Positions 18,036-28,117 are shown, counted from the stretch's first letter. The stretch is 64,000 nucleotides of DNA from Agrococcus jenensis (GCF_003752465.1 NZ_RKHJ01000001.1:2294001-2358000), one strand, 5' to 3'. Numbers and translations are program-made. Notes: generated from the letters alone by a model not told the origin.

Positions 18036-18989
18036 GTGAGCGCGCAGGTGGCCGAGCACCCGAGGGCGCAGCGGCAGTCGACGTGGTCGCGCGACGAGGT
18101 GTGGGGCAGCTGGCCGCTCTCGTGGGCCGACCGCGCCTCGCGCTCGCTGCTGCTCGTCGCGCTCGCGCTCGGCGGGCTGCTCGCCTGCTACGGCCTCACG
18201 CTGCTGCTGCACCGACCGCCATCGCTCACCCCGTCGGTGACGCTGCGCATCATCGGCGTGCTGCTGCTGCTGCTCGCAGCGCTCGTGGCGCCGGCGTCGC
18301 GCGGCTACCGCGTCGGCGCGCTCTACTGCCTCGTGCTGTTCGCGGGGGCGCAGACCGCGATCCTGCTCATGCAGACCACGTCGCTGCTCGGCGCGACGAC
18401 CTACGGCGCGCTCGACGCCGTCGAGTTCTGCGCCGGTGCCGCGCTGATCATCGCGTGGATGCTCGTGCGGATGCGGCATCCGCTCACGATCCTCATCGTG
18501 GCGCTCGGCTACGCGACCGCGGGCGCCGCGTTCTTCGCGCGGGCGATGCCCGCGCTGCGGGCGCGGCTCGCGAGCGACCCGTGGCAGGAGGCGCAGACCG
18601 CGTACGACGAGATCGTCGTGCGCGCCGTGCTGCTCGTGCTCGTGCTCGGGCTCGTGCTGCTCGCGTGGTGGCTCGACGGCTGGATGCGCGCGCTGCTGCC
18701 GGTCGCGAACGTCGCGGAGCCGCACGGCTCCGGTCGTGCGTCGCGCACGGGGGAGGCGCAGCGGCTGCGCTCGGCGGTCATCACGATGCTCGTGGCGCTC
18801 GACCCCATCGCGATCACCGTCGCCATCTCGGCGAAGCAGCCCGTCGCGCGCGGCCGGCTCTCGGCCGACGACGACTGGTGGGCGTCGATCGTGCTCGCCG
18901 TCTCGACGGCGCGCATGACGATGGTGGTCGTGGTGATCGCGGCCGCGGTGATCTGGCTCAGCGACCCGGTGTACCGAGCGCAGCTCTGA
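18036..18989 (+). CDS. Uncharacterised polytopic membrane protein
   Basis: The 317-residue protein has about eight hydrophobic helices, starting near residue 30, with a polar loop around residues 230-250. No family was recognised. It begins with GTG 4 nt after the trpD stop, so it is probably co-transcribed with trpD, although no functional link is evident. Transcription should end at the strong hairpin at 19030-19057. Confidence 0.75.
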   Translation: MSAQVAEHPRAQRQSTWSRDEVWGSWPLSWADRASRSLLLVALALGGLLACYGLTLLLHRPPSLTPSVTLRIIGVLLLLLAALVAPASRGYRVGALYCLVLFAGAQTAILLMQTTSLLGATTYGALDAVEFCAGAALIIAWMLVRMRHPLTILIVALGYATAGAAFFARAMPALRARLASDPWQEAQTAYDEIVVRAVLLVLVLGLVLLAWWLDGWMRALLPVANVAEPHGSGRASRTGEAQRLRSAVITMLVALDPIAITVAISAKQPVARGRLSADDDWWASIVLAVSTARMTMVVVVIAAAVIWLSDPVYRAQL

Positions 18990-19029
18990 CCGCGCCGCGC
19001 CGGCCGTTCCCGCTCGTCCCGGGCAGCAC

Positions 19030-19057
19030 GGAGGGGGCGGCCGCAGCCGCCCCCTCC
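19030..19057. terminator. Bidirectional hairpin between the 18036 gene and glpK
   Basis: GGAGGGGGCGGC and GCCGCCCCCTCC form a perfect 12-bp stem with a CGCA tetraloop, 40 nt after one gene and 29 nt after the convergent glpK stop. Confidence 0.82.
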
Positions 19058-19086
19058 GCCATGCCGTCGTACCTGGCGCTGGCGTG

Positions 19087-20598
19087 TCAGGCCACGTCGT
19101 CGTCGACCCAGTCGAGGGTCTTCTGCACGGCCTTCTTCCAGTTGCGGTAGGTGCGGTCGCGCGCCTCCTGCTCCATCTGCGGCTCCCAGCGGCGGTCCTC
19201 CTGCCACTGCTGGCGCAGCTCGTCGAGCGACGTCCAGAAGCCGACCGCGAGGCCGGCCGCGTAGGCGGCGCCGAGCGCCGTCGTCTCCGCGACGACCGGG
19301 CGGATGACGGGCACCCGCAGCATGTCGGCCTGGAACTGCATGAGCGTGTCGTTCGCGATCATGCCGCCGTCGACCTTGAGCTCGGTGAGGTCGACGCCGG
19401 AGTCGGCGTTCACCGCGTCGACCACCTCGGCGGTCTGGAACGCGGTCGCCTCGAGCGCGGCCCGCGCGATGTGGCCCTTGTTGACGTACCGCGTGAGGCC
19501 GACGAGCGCGCCGCGCGCATCCGGCCGCCAGTAGGGCGCGAAGAGGCCCGAGAACGCCGGCACGAAGTACGCACCGCCGTTGTCGTCGACCGACTTCGCG
19601 AGCTGCTCGACCGCCGGGGCGTCCGGGATGAGGCCCAGGTTGTCGCGCAGCCACTGGATGAGCGAGCCCGTGACGGCGATCGACCCCTCGAGCGCGTAGT
19701 GCGTGGGCTCGTCGCCGATCTTGTAGCCGACGGTGGTCAGCAGCCCGTTCTTCGAGTGGACGATCTCCTCGCCCGTGTTGAAGATGAGGAAGTTGCCGGT
19801 GCCGTAGGTGTTCTTCGCCTCGCCCTTGTCGAACGCCGCCTGGCCGAACGTCGCCGCCTGCTGGTCGCCGAGGATGCCCGTGATGGGCGTCTCGCGCAGC
19901 AGCGACTCGGAGGCCGCGACGCCGAACTCGCCGGACGACGACTTGATCTCGGGCAGCATCGAGCGCGGCACGCCGAAGTCGGCGAGGATCGCGTCGTCCC
20001 ACTCGAGCGACTCGAGGTCCATGAACAGCGTGCGGGACGCGTTCGTCACGTCGGTCGCGTGCACGCCGCCGTTGACGCCGCCCGTGAGGTTCCACAGCAC
20101 CCAGCAGTCGGTGGTGCCGAAGAGCAGGTCGCCCGCCTCCGCGGCCTCACGGGCCCCCTCGACGTTCTCGAGGATCCAGACGATCTTCGTGCCCGAGAAG
20201 TAGGTCGCGAGCGGCAGGCCCACCTTCTGCTTGTAGCGGTCGGTGTCGCCGTCGGCGAGCCGGTCGACGATCTTCTGCGTGCGGGTGTCCTGCCAGACGA
20301 TGGCGTTGTAGACGGGCTCGCCGGTCTGCTTGTTCCACACCACCGCCGTCTCGCGCTGGTTCGTGATGCCGATCGCCTTCACGTTGTGGCGGGTGACGTT
20401 GGCCTTCGAGAGCGCCTGGCCGATGACCTCGCGGGTGTTGTTCCAGATCTCCTTCGGGTCGTGCTCGACCCAGCCCGCCTGCGGGAAGATCTGCTCGTGC
20501 TCGAGCTGGCCCGTGGAGACGATGCTCCCCGAGTGGTCGAAGAGGATGGCGCGAGTCGAGGTCGTGCCCTGGTCGATCGCGATGACGTAGTCGTTCAC
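19087..20598 (-). CDS. glpK: Glycerol kinase
   Basis: The 503-residue FGGY-family kinase phosphorylates glycerol to glycerol 3-phosphate. It shows [18 protein letters not shown] at the N-terminus, [25 protein letters not shown] and the C-terminal [16 protein letters not shown] signature; length is typical. It starts with GTG preceded by AAGGAG. It lies downstream of glpF, separated by a hairpin that may reduce its expression relative to the channel. No HPr-phosphorylated histidine loop was checked in detail. Confidence 0.97.
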   Translation of the reverse strand: MNDYVIAIDQGTTSTRAILFDHSGSIVSTGQLEHEQIFPQAGWVEHDPKEIWNNTREVIGQALSKANVTRHNVKAIGITNQRETAVVWNKQTGEPVYNAIVWQDTRTQKIVDRLADGDTDRYKQKVGLPLATYFSGTKIVWILENVEGAREAAEAGDLLFGTTDCWVLWNLTGGVNGGVHATDVTNASRTLFMDLESLEWDDAILADFGVPRSMLPEIKSSSGEFGVAASESLLRETPITGILGDQQAATFGQAAFDKGEAKNTYGTGNFLIFNTGEEIVHSKNGLLTTVGYKIGDEPTHYALEGSIAVTGSLIQWLRDNLGLIPDAPAVEQLAKSVDDNGGAYFVPAFSGLFAPYWRPDARGALVGLTRYVNKGHIARAALEATAFQTAEVVDAVNADSGVDLTELKVDGGMIANDTLMQFQADMLRVPVIRPVVAETTALGAAYAAGLAVGFWTSLDELRQQWQEDRRWEPQMEQEARDRTYRNWKKAVQKTLDWVDDDVA

Positions 20599-20662
20599 CG
20601 GAACTCCTTCGTTCTGTGATGGATGCCGTGCTGGTGTGGATGCGCCGCGGAGCCGCGACGAC

Positions 20663-20686
20663 GGAGGGGCCAGGGGAGGCCCCTCC
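20663..20686 (-). terminator. Intercistronic hairpin between glpF and glpK
   Basis: GGAGGGGCC and GGCCCCTCC form a perfect 9-bp stem with a 6-nt loop, 8 nt beyond the glpF stop. It may terminate part of the transcripts or stabilise the glpF end; glpK begins 64 nt further on. Confidence 0.65.
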
Positions 20687-20694
20687 GCGATGCG

Positions 20695-21474
20695 TCAGGC
20701 CGCGAAGCCCGTGATGCCGGCGATGGCCGTCGGCGCGAGGAGCCCGGCGAGGATGCCGCCGATGATGGGGCCGGCCACCGGGATCCAGGCGTAGCTCCAG
20801 TCGCTCGCGCCCTTGCCCTTGATGGGCAGCAGCGCGTGGGCGATGCGCGGGCCGAGGTCGCGGGCGGGGTTGATGGCGTAGCCGGTCGGTCCGCCGAGCG
20901 AGGCGCCGATGCCGACGACGAGGAGCGCGACAGGCAGCGCGCCGAGCGAGGCGAGCCCCGCGGGCACGTCGGCCTCGACGCCGTTCTGTGCGCTGAAGCC
21001 GATCACGACGAAGACGAGCACGAAGGTGCCGATGATCTCGGTGACGAGGTTCCAGCCGTTGTTGCGGATGCCGGGGCCGGTCGAGAAGGTGCCGAGCTTC
21101 GCGCCCGGGTCCTCCTCGATGTCGAAGTGCTGCTTGTAGGCGAGCCAGCACAGCACGGCGCCGAGGAAGGCGCCGATGAACTGCGCCGCGAGGTAGACGG
21201 GCAGCATCGCCCAGTTGTAGTCGACGCCGGTCGCGAGGTCGCGCGCGAGCAGGCCGAAGGTGACGGCGGGGTTCAGGTGCGCCCCCGAGTACGCCGAGAC
21301 GATCACGCCGGCGAAGACCGCGAGGCCCCAGCCGAAGTTGATCATCAGGAAGCCGCCGCCGTAGCCCTTGTTGCCCTTCAGCACGACGTTGGCCACGACG
21401 CCGCAGCCGAGCAGCACGAGCATCGCGGTGCCCACCAGCTCTGAGAGGAATACCAGTCCGAGATTGGGTTCCAT
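20695..21474 (-). CDS. glpF: Glycerol uptake facilitator (aquaglyceroporin)
   Basis: The 259-residue MIP channel has six membrane helices and both half-helix motifs, SGAHLNPAVTFG and YAINPARDLGPR; the residue pattern around the second (NPARD) marks the glycerol-conducting GlpF branch. It admits glycerol across the cytoplasmic membrane for GlpK. The ATG at 21474 follows AGGCAGGGA; longer in-frame extensions lie antisense to the divergent dhaK promoter region. A strong dyad lies 34 nt upstream. Confidence 0.95.
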   Translation of the reverse strand: MEPNLGLVFLSELVGTAMLVLLGCGVVANVVLKGNKGYGGGFLMINFGWGLAVFAGVIVSAYSGAHLNPAVTFGLLARDLATGVDYNWAMLPVYLAAQFIGAFLGAVLCWLAYKQHFDIEEDPGAKLGTFSTGPGIRNNGWNLVTEIIGTFVLVFVVIGFSAQNGVEADVPAGLASLGALPVALLVVGIGASLGGPTGYAINPARDLGPRIAHALLPIKGKGASDWSYAWIPVAGPIIGGILAGLLAPTAIAGITGFAA

Positions 21475-21507
21475 GGTCCCTGCCTTCTCGTCTACGGGCC
21501 GCATCGC

Positions 21508-21533
21508 CCGTACCGCCCACTCGGGTGGTACGG
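21508..21533. promoter_or_regulatory. Dyad in the glpF-dhaK divergent promoter region
   Basis: CCGTACCGCCC pairs with GGGTGGTACGG around an ACTC loop (11 pairs including one G-T). It lies 34 nt upstream of the glpF start in the 175-nt gap shared with dhaK. It could be a repressor operator or a leader hairpin for glpF. Confidence 0.45.
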
Positions 21534-21649
21534 CACACGATAGCCGGGGCCGGGCCGAAATCCGAGAGATCTTCGATCGAGGCCATCGAGATTCCAGGCG
21601 GCGGGGCGTAGCGTGAGCCCGACCGGCCAAGCTGAACGAGAGGCGCACC

Positions 21650-22654
<1,005 letters not shown>

Positions 22655-22661
22655 CGAGCGG

Positions 22662-23285
22662 ATGAGCGGGCTGGACGGCCGCTGGACCAGGCGCTGGATC
22701 GAGGCCGTCGCCGCGGAGGTCGCGCGGCGCAAGCTCGAGCTCACGGCGCTCGACCGCGCGATCGGTGACGCCGACCACGGCGAGAACCTCGACCGCGGGT
22801 TCCAGGCGGTGCTCGGCAGGCTCGAGGCGCTCGACGACGACGCGACCCCCGGCGCCGTGCTGAAGCTCGTCGCGACCACGCTCATCTCGACGGTGGGCGG
22901 TGCCGCGGGGCCGCTCTACGGCACCGCGTTCCTCAAGGGCTCGATGGCGGCGGGCGACCGCGCGGAGCTCGACGCCGCGGGGCTCGTCGAGGTGCTGACG
23001 GCCGCGCGCGACGGCATCGTGGCGCGGGGCAAGGCCGAGCCGGGCGACAAGACGATGGTGGATGCGTGGACGCCGGCCGTGGACGCGGCCGCGGCCGCGG
23101 GCGACGACGTGCGGGCCGCGCTCGAGGCGGCTGCCGCAGCCGCGGCGGAGGGCGCCGCCGCGACCGAGCCGCTCGTCGCCCACAAGGGGCGCGCGTCGTA
23201 CCTGGGGGAGCGCGCCATCGGCCACCGCGACCCGGGCAGCGAGTCCACCTCGCTCATGCTGCGCGCCGCGGCGGAGACCAGGTGA
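22662..23285 (+). CDS. dhaL: PTS-dependent dihydroxyacetone kinase, ADP-binding subunit DhaL
   Basis: The 207-residue subunit shows the DhaL metal-nucleotide site IGDADHGENLDRGF, the STVGGAAGPLYGTAFL loop and the C-terminal GRASYLGERAIGHRDPGS segment. DhaL holds ADP as a cofactor that is rephosphorylated by DhaM. It starts 7 nt after dhaK and overlaps dhaM by 4 bases. Confidence 0.95.
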   Translation: MSGLDGRWTRRWIEAVAAEVARRKLELTALDRAIGDADHGENLDRGFQAVLGRLEALDDDATPGAVLKLVATTLISTVGGAAGPLYGTAFLKGSMAAGDRAELDAAGLVEVLTAARDGIVARGKAEPGDKTMVDAWTPAVDAAAAAGDDVRAALEAAAAAAAEGAAATEPLVAHKGRASYLGERAIGHRDPGSESTSLMLRAAAETR

Positions 23286-23968
23286 GCGTCGGGCTCGTCA
23301 TCGTCTCGCACTCCGCCCGCATCGCCGAGGGGGTGGTCGAGCTCGCCGCGCAGATGGCGCCGACGGTGACGATCGTCGCCGCCGGCGGCACCGACGACGG
23401 CGGCATCGGCACGAGCTTCGACCGGGTGCAGGCTGCGCTCGGCGAGGCGGACTCCGGCGACGGGGTCGTCGTGCTGTGCGACCTGGGGTCGGCCGTGCTG
23501 ACGACGGAGACGGCGATCGACTTCGCCGCGGAGCCGGAGCGCATCCGCATCGCCGACGCGCCGATCGTCGAGGGCGCCGTCGCCGCGGCGGTCGCCGCCG
23601 AGGCGGGCGGCTCGATGGACGAGGTCGTCGCGGCCGCGGAGCCGGTCGCGCCCGAGCCCGAGCGGCGCGCGGATGCGGATGCCGGCCCTGGCGACGACGC
23701 CGCGTCGACGGCGGAGCCGGCCCGCCTCGAGATCGTGCTCGAGAACGAGCACGGGCTGCACGCGCGACCCGCGTCCGAGCTGGTGCGCACGGTGAGCGGC
23801 TTCGACGCCGCGGTGGCGGTCAACGGCGTCGACGCGAAGAGCATGCTGCGCGTGCTCGCGCTCGGCCTGGATCGCGGCTCGACGGTCGTCTTCGAGGCGA
23901 CCGGTCCGCAGGCGGCCGACGCGATCGACGCGGTCGGCGCGCTCGTGCGCGAGCGGTTCGGGGAGTAG
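23282..23968 (+). CDS. dhaM: PTS phosphocarrier DhaM with fused HPr domain
   Basis: The 228-residue protein has an EIIA-Man-like domain (residues about 1-125, active histidine in GLVIVSHSARIAEG), a linker rich in Ala, Pro and Glu, and an HPr domain with the phospho-histidine motif NEHGLHARPASELV followed by KSMLRVLALGL. It relays phosphate from PEP via enzyme I to DhaL. There is no enzyme I fragment as in E. coli DhaM. The GTG start overlaps dhaL by 4 bases. Confidence 0.93.
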   Translation: MSVGLVIVSHSARIAEGVVELAAQMAPTVTIVAAGGTDDGGIGTSFDRVQAALGEADSGDGVVVLCDLGSAVLTTETAIDFAAEPERIRIADAPIVEGAVAAAVAAEAGGSMDEVVAAAEPVAPEPERRADADAGPGDDAASTAEPARLEIVLENEHGLHARPASELVRTVSGFDAAVAVNGVDAKSMLRVLALGLDRGSTVVFEATGPQAADAIDAVGALVRERFGE

Positions 23969-24253
23969 CTAGCGCGCGACGTGCGCGGCGAACTCGTCCG
24001 CCGTCACCCGTGCGGCGACGAACGAGCACTGCGGGATGATCCGCCGGCCCTCGGCGATCGTCGCGCGCAGCGCCTCGTCGACGAGCGTCGAGCCGATGCC
24101 GCGGCCGCCGAACGCCGGGTCGACCTCGGTGTGGGGGAAGCCTCGCACGCCCTCGCCGTCGCGGTAGTCGGCGAAGCCGGCGAGCGCGCCATCGACGCGC
24201 GCCTCGAAGCGCTGGGCCTTCGGGTTGTCGACGATCTCGATCTGCTCGCTCAT
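23969..24253 (-). CDS. Small GNAT-fold acetyltransferase (YjdJ type)
   Basis: The 94-residue protein has FADYRDGEGVRGFPHTEVDPAFGGRGIGS, i.e. a compact GNAT with the acetyl-CoA loop GGRGIG and the final IPQCSFVAA strand. This is the minimal N-acetyltransferase family seen in YjdJ/GTLF-like proteins, with unknown substrate. Its TAG stop abuts the dhaM stop on the other strand with no gap, so the two transcripts converge. Confidence 0.8.
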   Translation of the reverse strand: MSEQIEIVDNPKAQRFEARVDGALAGFADYRDGEGVRGFPHTEVDPAFGGRGIGSTLVDEALRATIAEGRRIIPQCSFVAARVTADEFAAHVAR

Positions 24254-24314
24254 GGCTCCACGCTACGCCTCGAGCCTGGACGCCGCCCGCCGGGGATGCG
24301 GCATGCTTGGGGCC

Positions 24315-25211
24315 ATGCAGCTGGACCCGCGTCGCATCCTGATCTTCCGCACCGTCGCGCGCGAGGGATCGGTCTCCGGCGGCGCCCGGGCCCTCGGCTG
24401 GACGCAGCCCGCGGTGAGCCAGCACATCCGCCTGCTCGAGGAGGAGGTCGGTCAGGCGCTGCTGCTGCGATCGTCGACGGGCGTGACGCTCACCGAGGCG
24501 GGTGCGCGGCTGCTGCGGCACGCCGACGGCATCGCCGGGCTGCTCGGATCGGCCGAGGCGGAGCTGCGCTCGCTCGCCGAGGGCGCCGGCACGGTCACGA
24601 TCGCGGCGTTCCCCTCGGCGCTCGCCGACTTCGTGCCCCGCGCGATCGCGGCGGCCAGGCTCGCGGTGCCGGGGCTCACCGCGCGCGTCATCGAGCTCGA
24701 GCCGCCGGAGGCGATCGAGGCGGTGCTCGCGGGCGACGCCGACGTCGCGGTGGCGTTCGAGTACGACGAGCTGCACGACGACGTGCAGCTCGCCCGCATC
24801 GAGCTGGGGGAGGACCCGTCGTGCATCGTGCTGCCGCTCGACCACGAGCTGGCCGACGGGTCGCCGATCGAGCTCTCGGCGCTCGCCGGCGCGGACTGGG
24901 TGGGCGGGTGCGAGCGCTGCCGCAGGCACCTCCAGTCGCTCGCGGCCGACGCCGGCTTCGCCCCGACGATCCAGTTCGAGACCGACGACTTCGTCGCCGC
25001 CCAGTCGTTCGTCGCCGCGACCGGCTCGGTGACGCTGCTGCCCACGATGGCGCTGCGCGTGCTCACGCGCGACGACGTCGTGGTCGCGCCGCTCGCGGAC
25101 GGCTCAGGCCGGACGGTCTCGCTCCGCCACCGGCACGGCGCCGAGCGGGTGCCCGCCATCAGCACCGTCCTCGGCGCGATGCAGCAGCTGTGGGGCGAGC
25201 GCACCCGCTGA
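24315..25211 (+). CDS. LysR family transcriptional regulator
   Basis: The 298-residue protein has an N-terminal winged helix (FRTVAREGSVSGGARALGWTQPAVSQHIRLLEEEVG) and a C-terminal substrate-binding fold from about residue 90. A CERCRRH cluster near residue 200 is unusual and could bind metal or sense redox state. The target genes are unknown; the nearest divergent gene is the GNAT at 23969. The ATG at 24315 gives the normal N-terminus; ATG 24303 is possible. Its last 108 bases overlap the convergent racemase gene. Confidence 0.88.
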   Translation: MQLDPRRILIFRTVAREGSVSGGARALGWTQPAVSQHIRLLEEEVGQALLLRSSTGVTLTEAGARLLRHADGIAGLLGSAEAELRSLAEGAGTVTIAAFPSALADFVPRAIAAARLAVPGLTARVIELEPPEAIEAVLAGDADVAVAFEYDELHDDVQLARIELGEDPSCIVLPLDHELADGSPIELSALAGADWVGGCERCRRHLQSLAADAGFAPTIQFETDDFVAAQSFVAATGSVTLLPTMALRVLTRDDVVVAPLADGSGRTVSLRHRHGAERVPAISTVLGAMQQLWGERTR

Positions 25212-25916
25212 CCGCTGGCCGAGCGCGATCCGCGCGAGCGCGTCGGCATGCGCCGCGCACGAGTCGATGAGCGGCACGGCGGCGTCCTCGGCGTCGACGA
25301 GCAGCATGATCTCGGTGCACGCGAGCACGATCGCGTCGGCGCCCGCGGCCGCGAGCGCGGCGAAGGCGTCGCGGAAGGCGGCGCGCGACGCATCCGTCAC
25401 GACGCCCTGCGTGAGCTCGTCGAAGATGATCCGGTCGAGCTCGGGCTGGACGTCGGCCGGCGGCACGACGACGCCGATCCCGTGCTCGGCGAGCCGGTCG
25501 GCGTAGAACCGCTCCGACATCACCCACCGGGTACCGACGATGCCGAGCGTGCGGGCGCCGAGCGCGCCGGCCGCATGCGCGACGGCATCGGCGATGTGCA
25601 CGAGCGGGACGCCCACGGCGGCGGCGACGTCGTCGGCGACCCGGTGCATGAGGTTCGTGGCGATCGCGACCGAACCGGCCCCCGCCAGCTCGAGCGCGGC
25701 GGCCTCGCGGGCGAGCATCGCGCCGGCGGCGGCCCAGTCGCCGCGCACCTGGCAGTCGCGGACCTCGGCGAAGTCGACGCTCGCGAGCAGGATGCGCGCC
25801 GACGCGTGACCGCCGCGCGCTGCGGCGACCTGCTCGTTGATCGTGCGGTAGTACGCGGCGGTCGAGTGCCAGCTCATGCCGCCGAGGATGCCGAGGGTGC
25901 GGTCGCGCGAGTCCAT
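25104..25916 (-). CDS. Aspartate/glutamate racemase family protein
   Basis: The 270-residue protein starts MDSRDRTLGILGGMSWHSTAAYY and has the two catalytic cysteine regions of the family in altered form: the first position reads ATNLMHR (TNTMH-like, cysteine absent) and the second LACTEI (cysteine present). Amino-acid racemases with only one cysteine are known, but activity is uncertain. The final about 40 residues run antisense over the LysR gene and look non-conserved. Confidence 0.8.
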   Translation of the reverse strand: MDSRDRTLGILGGMSWHSTAAYYRTINEQVAAARGGHASARILLASVDFAEVRDCQVRGDWAAAGAMLAREAAALELAGAGSVAIATNLMHRVADDVAAAVGVPLVHIADAVAHAAGALGARTLGIVGTRWVMSERFYADRLAEHGIGVVVPPADVQPELDRIIFDELTQGVVTDASRAAFRDAFAALAAAGADAIVLACTEIMLLVDAEDAAVPLIDSCAAHADALARIALGQRSAGALAPQLLHRAEDGADGGHPLGAVPVAERDRPA

Positions 25917-25984
25917 GCGACGATCACACCAGCCGTGACGCCAGTAGTCCAGCCTGTGTTGGCTGTCGCTCATGCAGGCAGCGC

Positions 25985-26695
25985 TTATGTCTCGTCCTCG
26001 TCCGCGGCGGCGCCGAGCGCGAGGCGCTGCTGCAGGCTGACCGCCAGCAGCGCCTGCGCGCCCGCGTAGGTCGAGAGCACGACGATCGACCGCAGCGGAT
26101 CGGGGATCTCGAGCACGAAGAGGCCGAGGCCGAGCACGAGGTCGCTCACCATGAAGAGCAGCCCGCCGAGGAGCCCCGGCACGTCGATCGCGGCGAACGC
26201 CGCGACCGCGGCGATCACGAGCGCGTACAGGACGACGGGCAGGGCGAGCGGGCCCGCGCCGATCGCGATGATGGCCCCGGCGATGAGGCCGACGATCGCG
26301 TAGGCGATGCCGGCCGGCCCCCACGCGAGCGAGCGGCGGCGCGTGGGCCACAGGGCGACGAGGTACGCGACGTGGCCGAGCAGGAACATCCCCAGCAGCA
26401 CGATCGTGAGGTCGGTGGTGGCGCCGAGCCCGTCGCCGAGCCCGCAGAGCACCGCCGCGGCCACGTGCCAGCGGCCGACCGCGTGCCGGAGCGCGCCGAC
26501 CGCGATGAGCGCGAGCCAGATCGGCGGCAGCATCGCCCACATGAGCACGAGCCGCAGCTGCTCGAGCAGCCCGGCGTCGCCGAGGCCGAGCGCGAGCAGC
26601 GTGGCTGCGGCGAGGTTGACGGCGAGCAGCGCGCCCGCGATCCAGAAGCCCAGCCGCAGCGGCCTGGGCAGCGGCGTGGCGGACATGGGGCTCAT
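25985..26695 (-). CDS. YhhN/TMEM86 family protein (lysoplasmalogenase-like)
   Basis: The 236-residue protein is almost entirely hydrophobic with eight predicted helices and the YhhN-type ending SDLVLGLGLFVLEIPDPLR followed by STYAGAQALLA. Eukaryotic TMEM86B hydrolyses lysoplasmalogens; bacterial members are little studied. The first ATG (26695) is used; ATG 26686 is equally possible. It is divergent from the AAA ATPase gene. Confidence 0.75.
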   Translation of the reverse strand: MSPMSATPLPRPLRLGFWIAGALLAVNLAAATLLALGLGDAGLLEQLRLVLMWAMLPPIWLALIAVGALRHAVGRWHVAAAVLCGLGDGLGATTDLTIVLLGMFLLGHVAYLVALWPTRRRSLAWGPAGIAYAIVGLIAGAIIAIGAGPLALPVVLYALVIAAVAAFAAIDVPGLLGGLLFMVSDLVLGLGLFVLEIPDPLRSIVVLSTYAGAQALLAVSLQQRLALGAAADEDET

Positions 26696-26775
26696 CGTTC
26701 CACGAAGCGTCGGCCGCGGCGGGCGCGCCGGGCCGTGTCGCCGCGACGTCGGCGGTCGGTGCCAGAGTGGGCGAC

Positions 26776-27984
26776 GTGCACGACAACCCCTTCCGGCCCG
26801 GCTTCGGCATCTCGCCGCCGATGCTCGCGGGGCGCGACGCGCTGCTCGACGAGTGGCGCGAGGTGCTCGGGCTCGGCGCCTGGTCGCCGTACCGCGCCGC
26901 GCTCGTCACCGGCATGCGCGGCGTCGGCAAGACCGTGCTGCTCAACGCGCTCGAGGACGAGGCGCGCGCCCGCGACTGGACCGTCGTGCACGGCACGCTG
27001 CACGTCGGCCTCATCGAGGTGCTCGAGCACGACCGGCTGCCGGCGCTGCTCGAGGAGCAGGACCCCGAGGCGTTCTCGCGCGAGTGGACCGGCCTCACCC
27101 TGCCGCAGATCGGCGGCGCCACCACGCAGGTCGTGCAGCACTACCCGCGCGAGCCGCGGCTCGAGAGCATGCTCGAGCGGCTCGTCGAGCTCGCCGAGGC
27201 GCGCGGCGCGGGGCTGCTGGTCTCGCTCGACGAGGTGGCCGCGTCGTCGCTCGACGAGCTGCGCCGGATCGCCATCGCGGTGCAGCACCTGCAGCGCGAG
27301 GACCGCCGGATCGCGATCGTCGCCGCCGGTGTGCCGGCCTCGATCGCCGCGGCGCTCGACGCCGACGGCCTCACCTTCTTCCGCCGGGCGCAGCAGGTGC
27401 GCCTCGACACCCTCACGCTCGCCGAGGCCCGGGCCGCGATCGAGGTGCCGGTGCGCGAACGCGGCCGCACGATCGGCGAGGCGGCCCTCGACATGGCGGC
27501 GCGCGCGAGCGAGGGCTACCCGTTCCTCGTCCAGTCGATCGGTGCGCGCGCATGGGAGTACCAGCCGAGCGTCACCGAGATCGTGACGGACGCCGTGCAG
27601 CACGCGGTGCACGTCGCGCACGCCGCGATGGGCGAGAGCGTGATCGTGCCGGCGCTGCGCGGCCTCTCGGGCCGCGACCGCGACTACCTCATCGCGATGG
27701 CGGAGGACGACGGACCGGCGTCCACGATCGATGTCGCCGAGCGGATGGGCGCGACGTCCGGCAACGCCGGGCGCCAGCGGGCGCGCCTGCTCGACGCCGG
27801 CGTCATCGTGGCGCCGGAGCGCGGGCGCGTCGACTTCGCCATCCCGCGCATGCGCGAGCACCTGCGCGCGCATCCGCACGACGCACAGCTGGGACTGCCG
27901 ACCGCGGCGCGCGAGACGTTCCGCGACGGCGCCGGTGCGACCGAGCAGCCCGGCCGCGAGCTCGACGGACCGGCCGTCGGCTAG
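26776..27984 (+). CDS. AAA ATPase with C-terminal winged helix (Orc1/Cdc6-like)
   Basis: The roughly 402-residue protein begins MHDNPFRPGFGISPPMLAGRD. It has a P-loop GMRGVGKT, a Walker B LLVSLDEVA, and a C-terminal region (SGRDRDYLIAMAED onward) that looks like a winged helix, as in STAND/Orc-like AAA_16 proteins. Such proteins are common orphans in actinobacteria with no settled role. An alternative GTG at 26767 adds three residues. No toxin, effector or nuclease domain is attached and the neighbours are unrelated. Confidence 0.75.
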   Translation: MHDNPFRPGFGISPPMLAGRDALLDEWREVLGLGAWSPYRAALVTGMRGVGKTVLLNALEDEARARDWTVVHGTLHVGLIEVLEHDRLPALLEEQDPEAFSREWTGLTLPQIGGATTQVVQHYPREPRLESMLERLVELAEARGAGLLVSLDEVAASSLDELRRIAIAVQHLQREDRRIAIVAAGVPASIAAALDADGLTFFRRAQQVRLDTLTLAEARAAIEVPVRERGRTIGEAALDMAARASEGYPFLVQSIGARAWEYQPSVTEIVTDAVQHAVHVAHAAMGESVIVPALRGLSGRDRDYLIAMAEDDGPASTIDVAERMGATSGNAGRQRARLLDAGVIVAPERGRVDFAIPRMREHLRAHPHDAQLGLPTAARETFRDGAGATEQPGRELDGPAVG

Positions 27985-28117
27985 CATCGCCTCGTCAGGC
28001 GCCATGCGCGCCGGGTCTCGAGAAATGGGACCACGCGGCAGCGCGCGACACACATGGACCCGATCGACGAGGTTCCGTGCAGTGCCGCCGGGCCTCCCGT
28101 CTCCTCTGGAGCACCCC
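27985..28117 (+). promoter_or_regulatory. Structured leader upstream of the ThDP enzyme
   Basis: The 133-nt leader contains a GGTCTC/GGGACC hairpin (28014-28032), a second GGACC/GGTTCC pairing further on, and CTCC-TCT-GGAG immediately before the ATG, which would hide the Shine-Dalgarno GGAG at 28108-28111. This could be a translational regulator. I could not match it to a known riboswitch or T-box class. Confidence 0.35.

Noticed and set aside
27985..28117. T-box or ykkC/guanidine riboswitch before the ThDP gene
   Set aside because: The GGGACCACGCGG segment is only superficially similar; the T-box UGGN bulge context and the ykkC 3' conserved segment are both missing.
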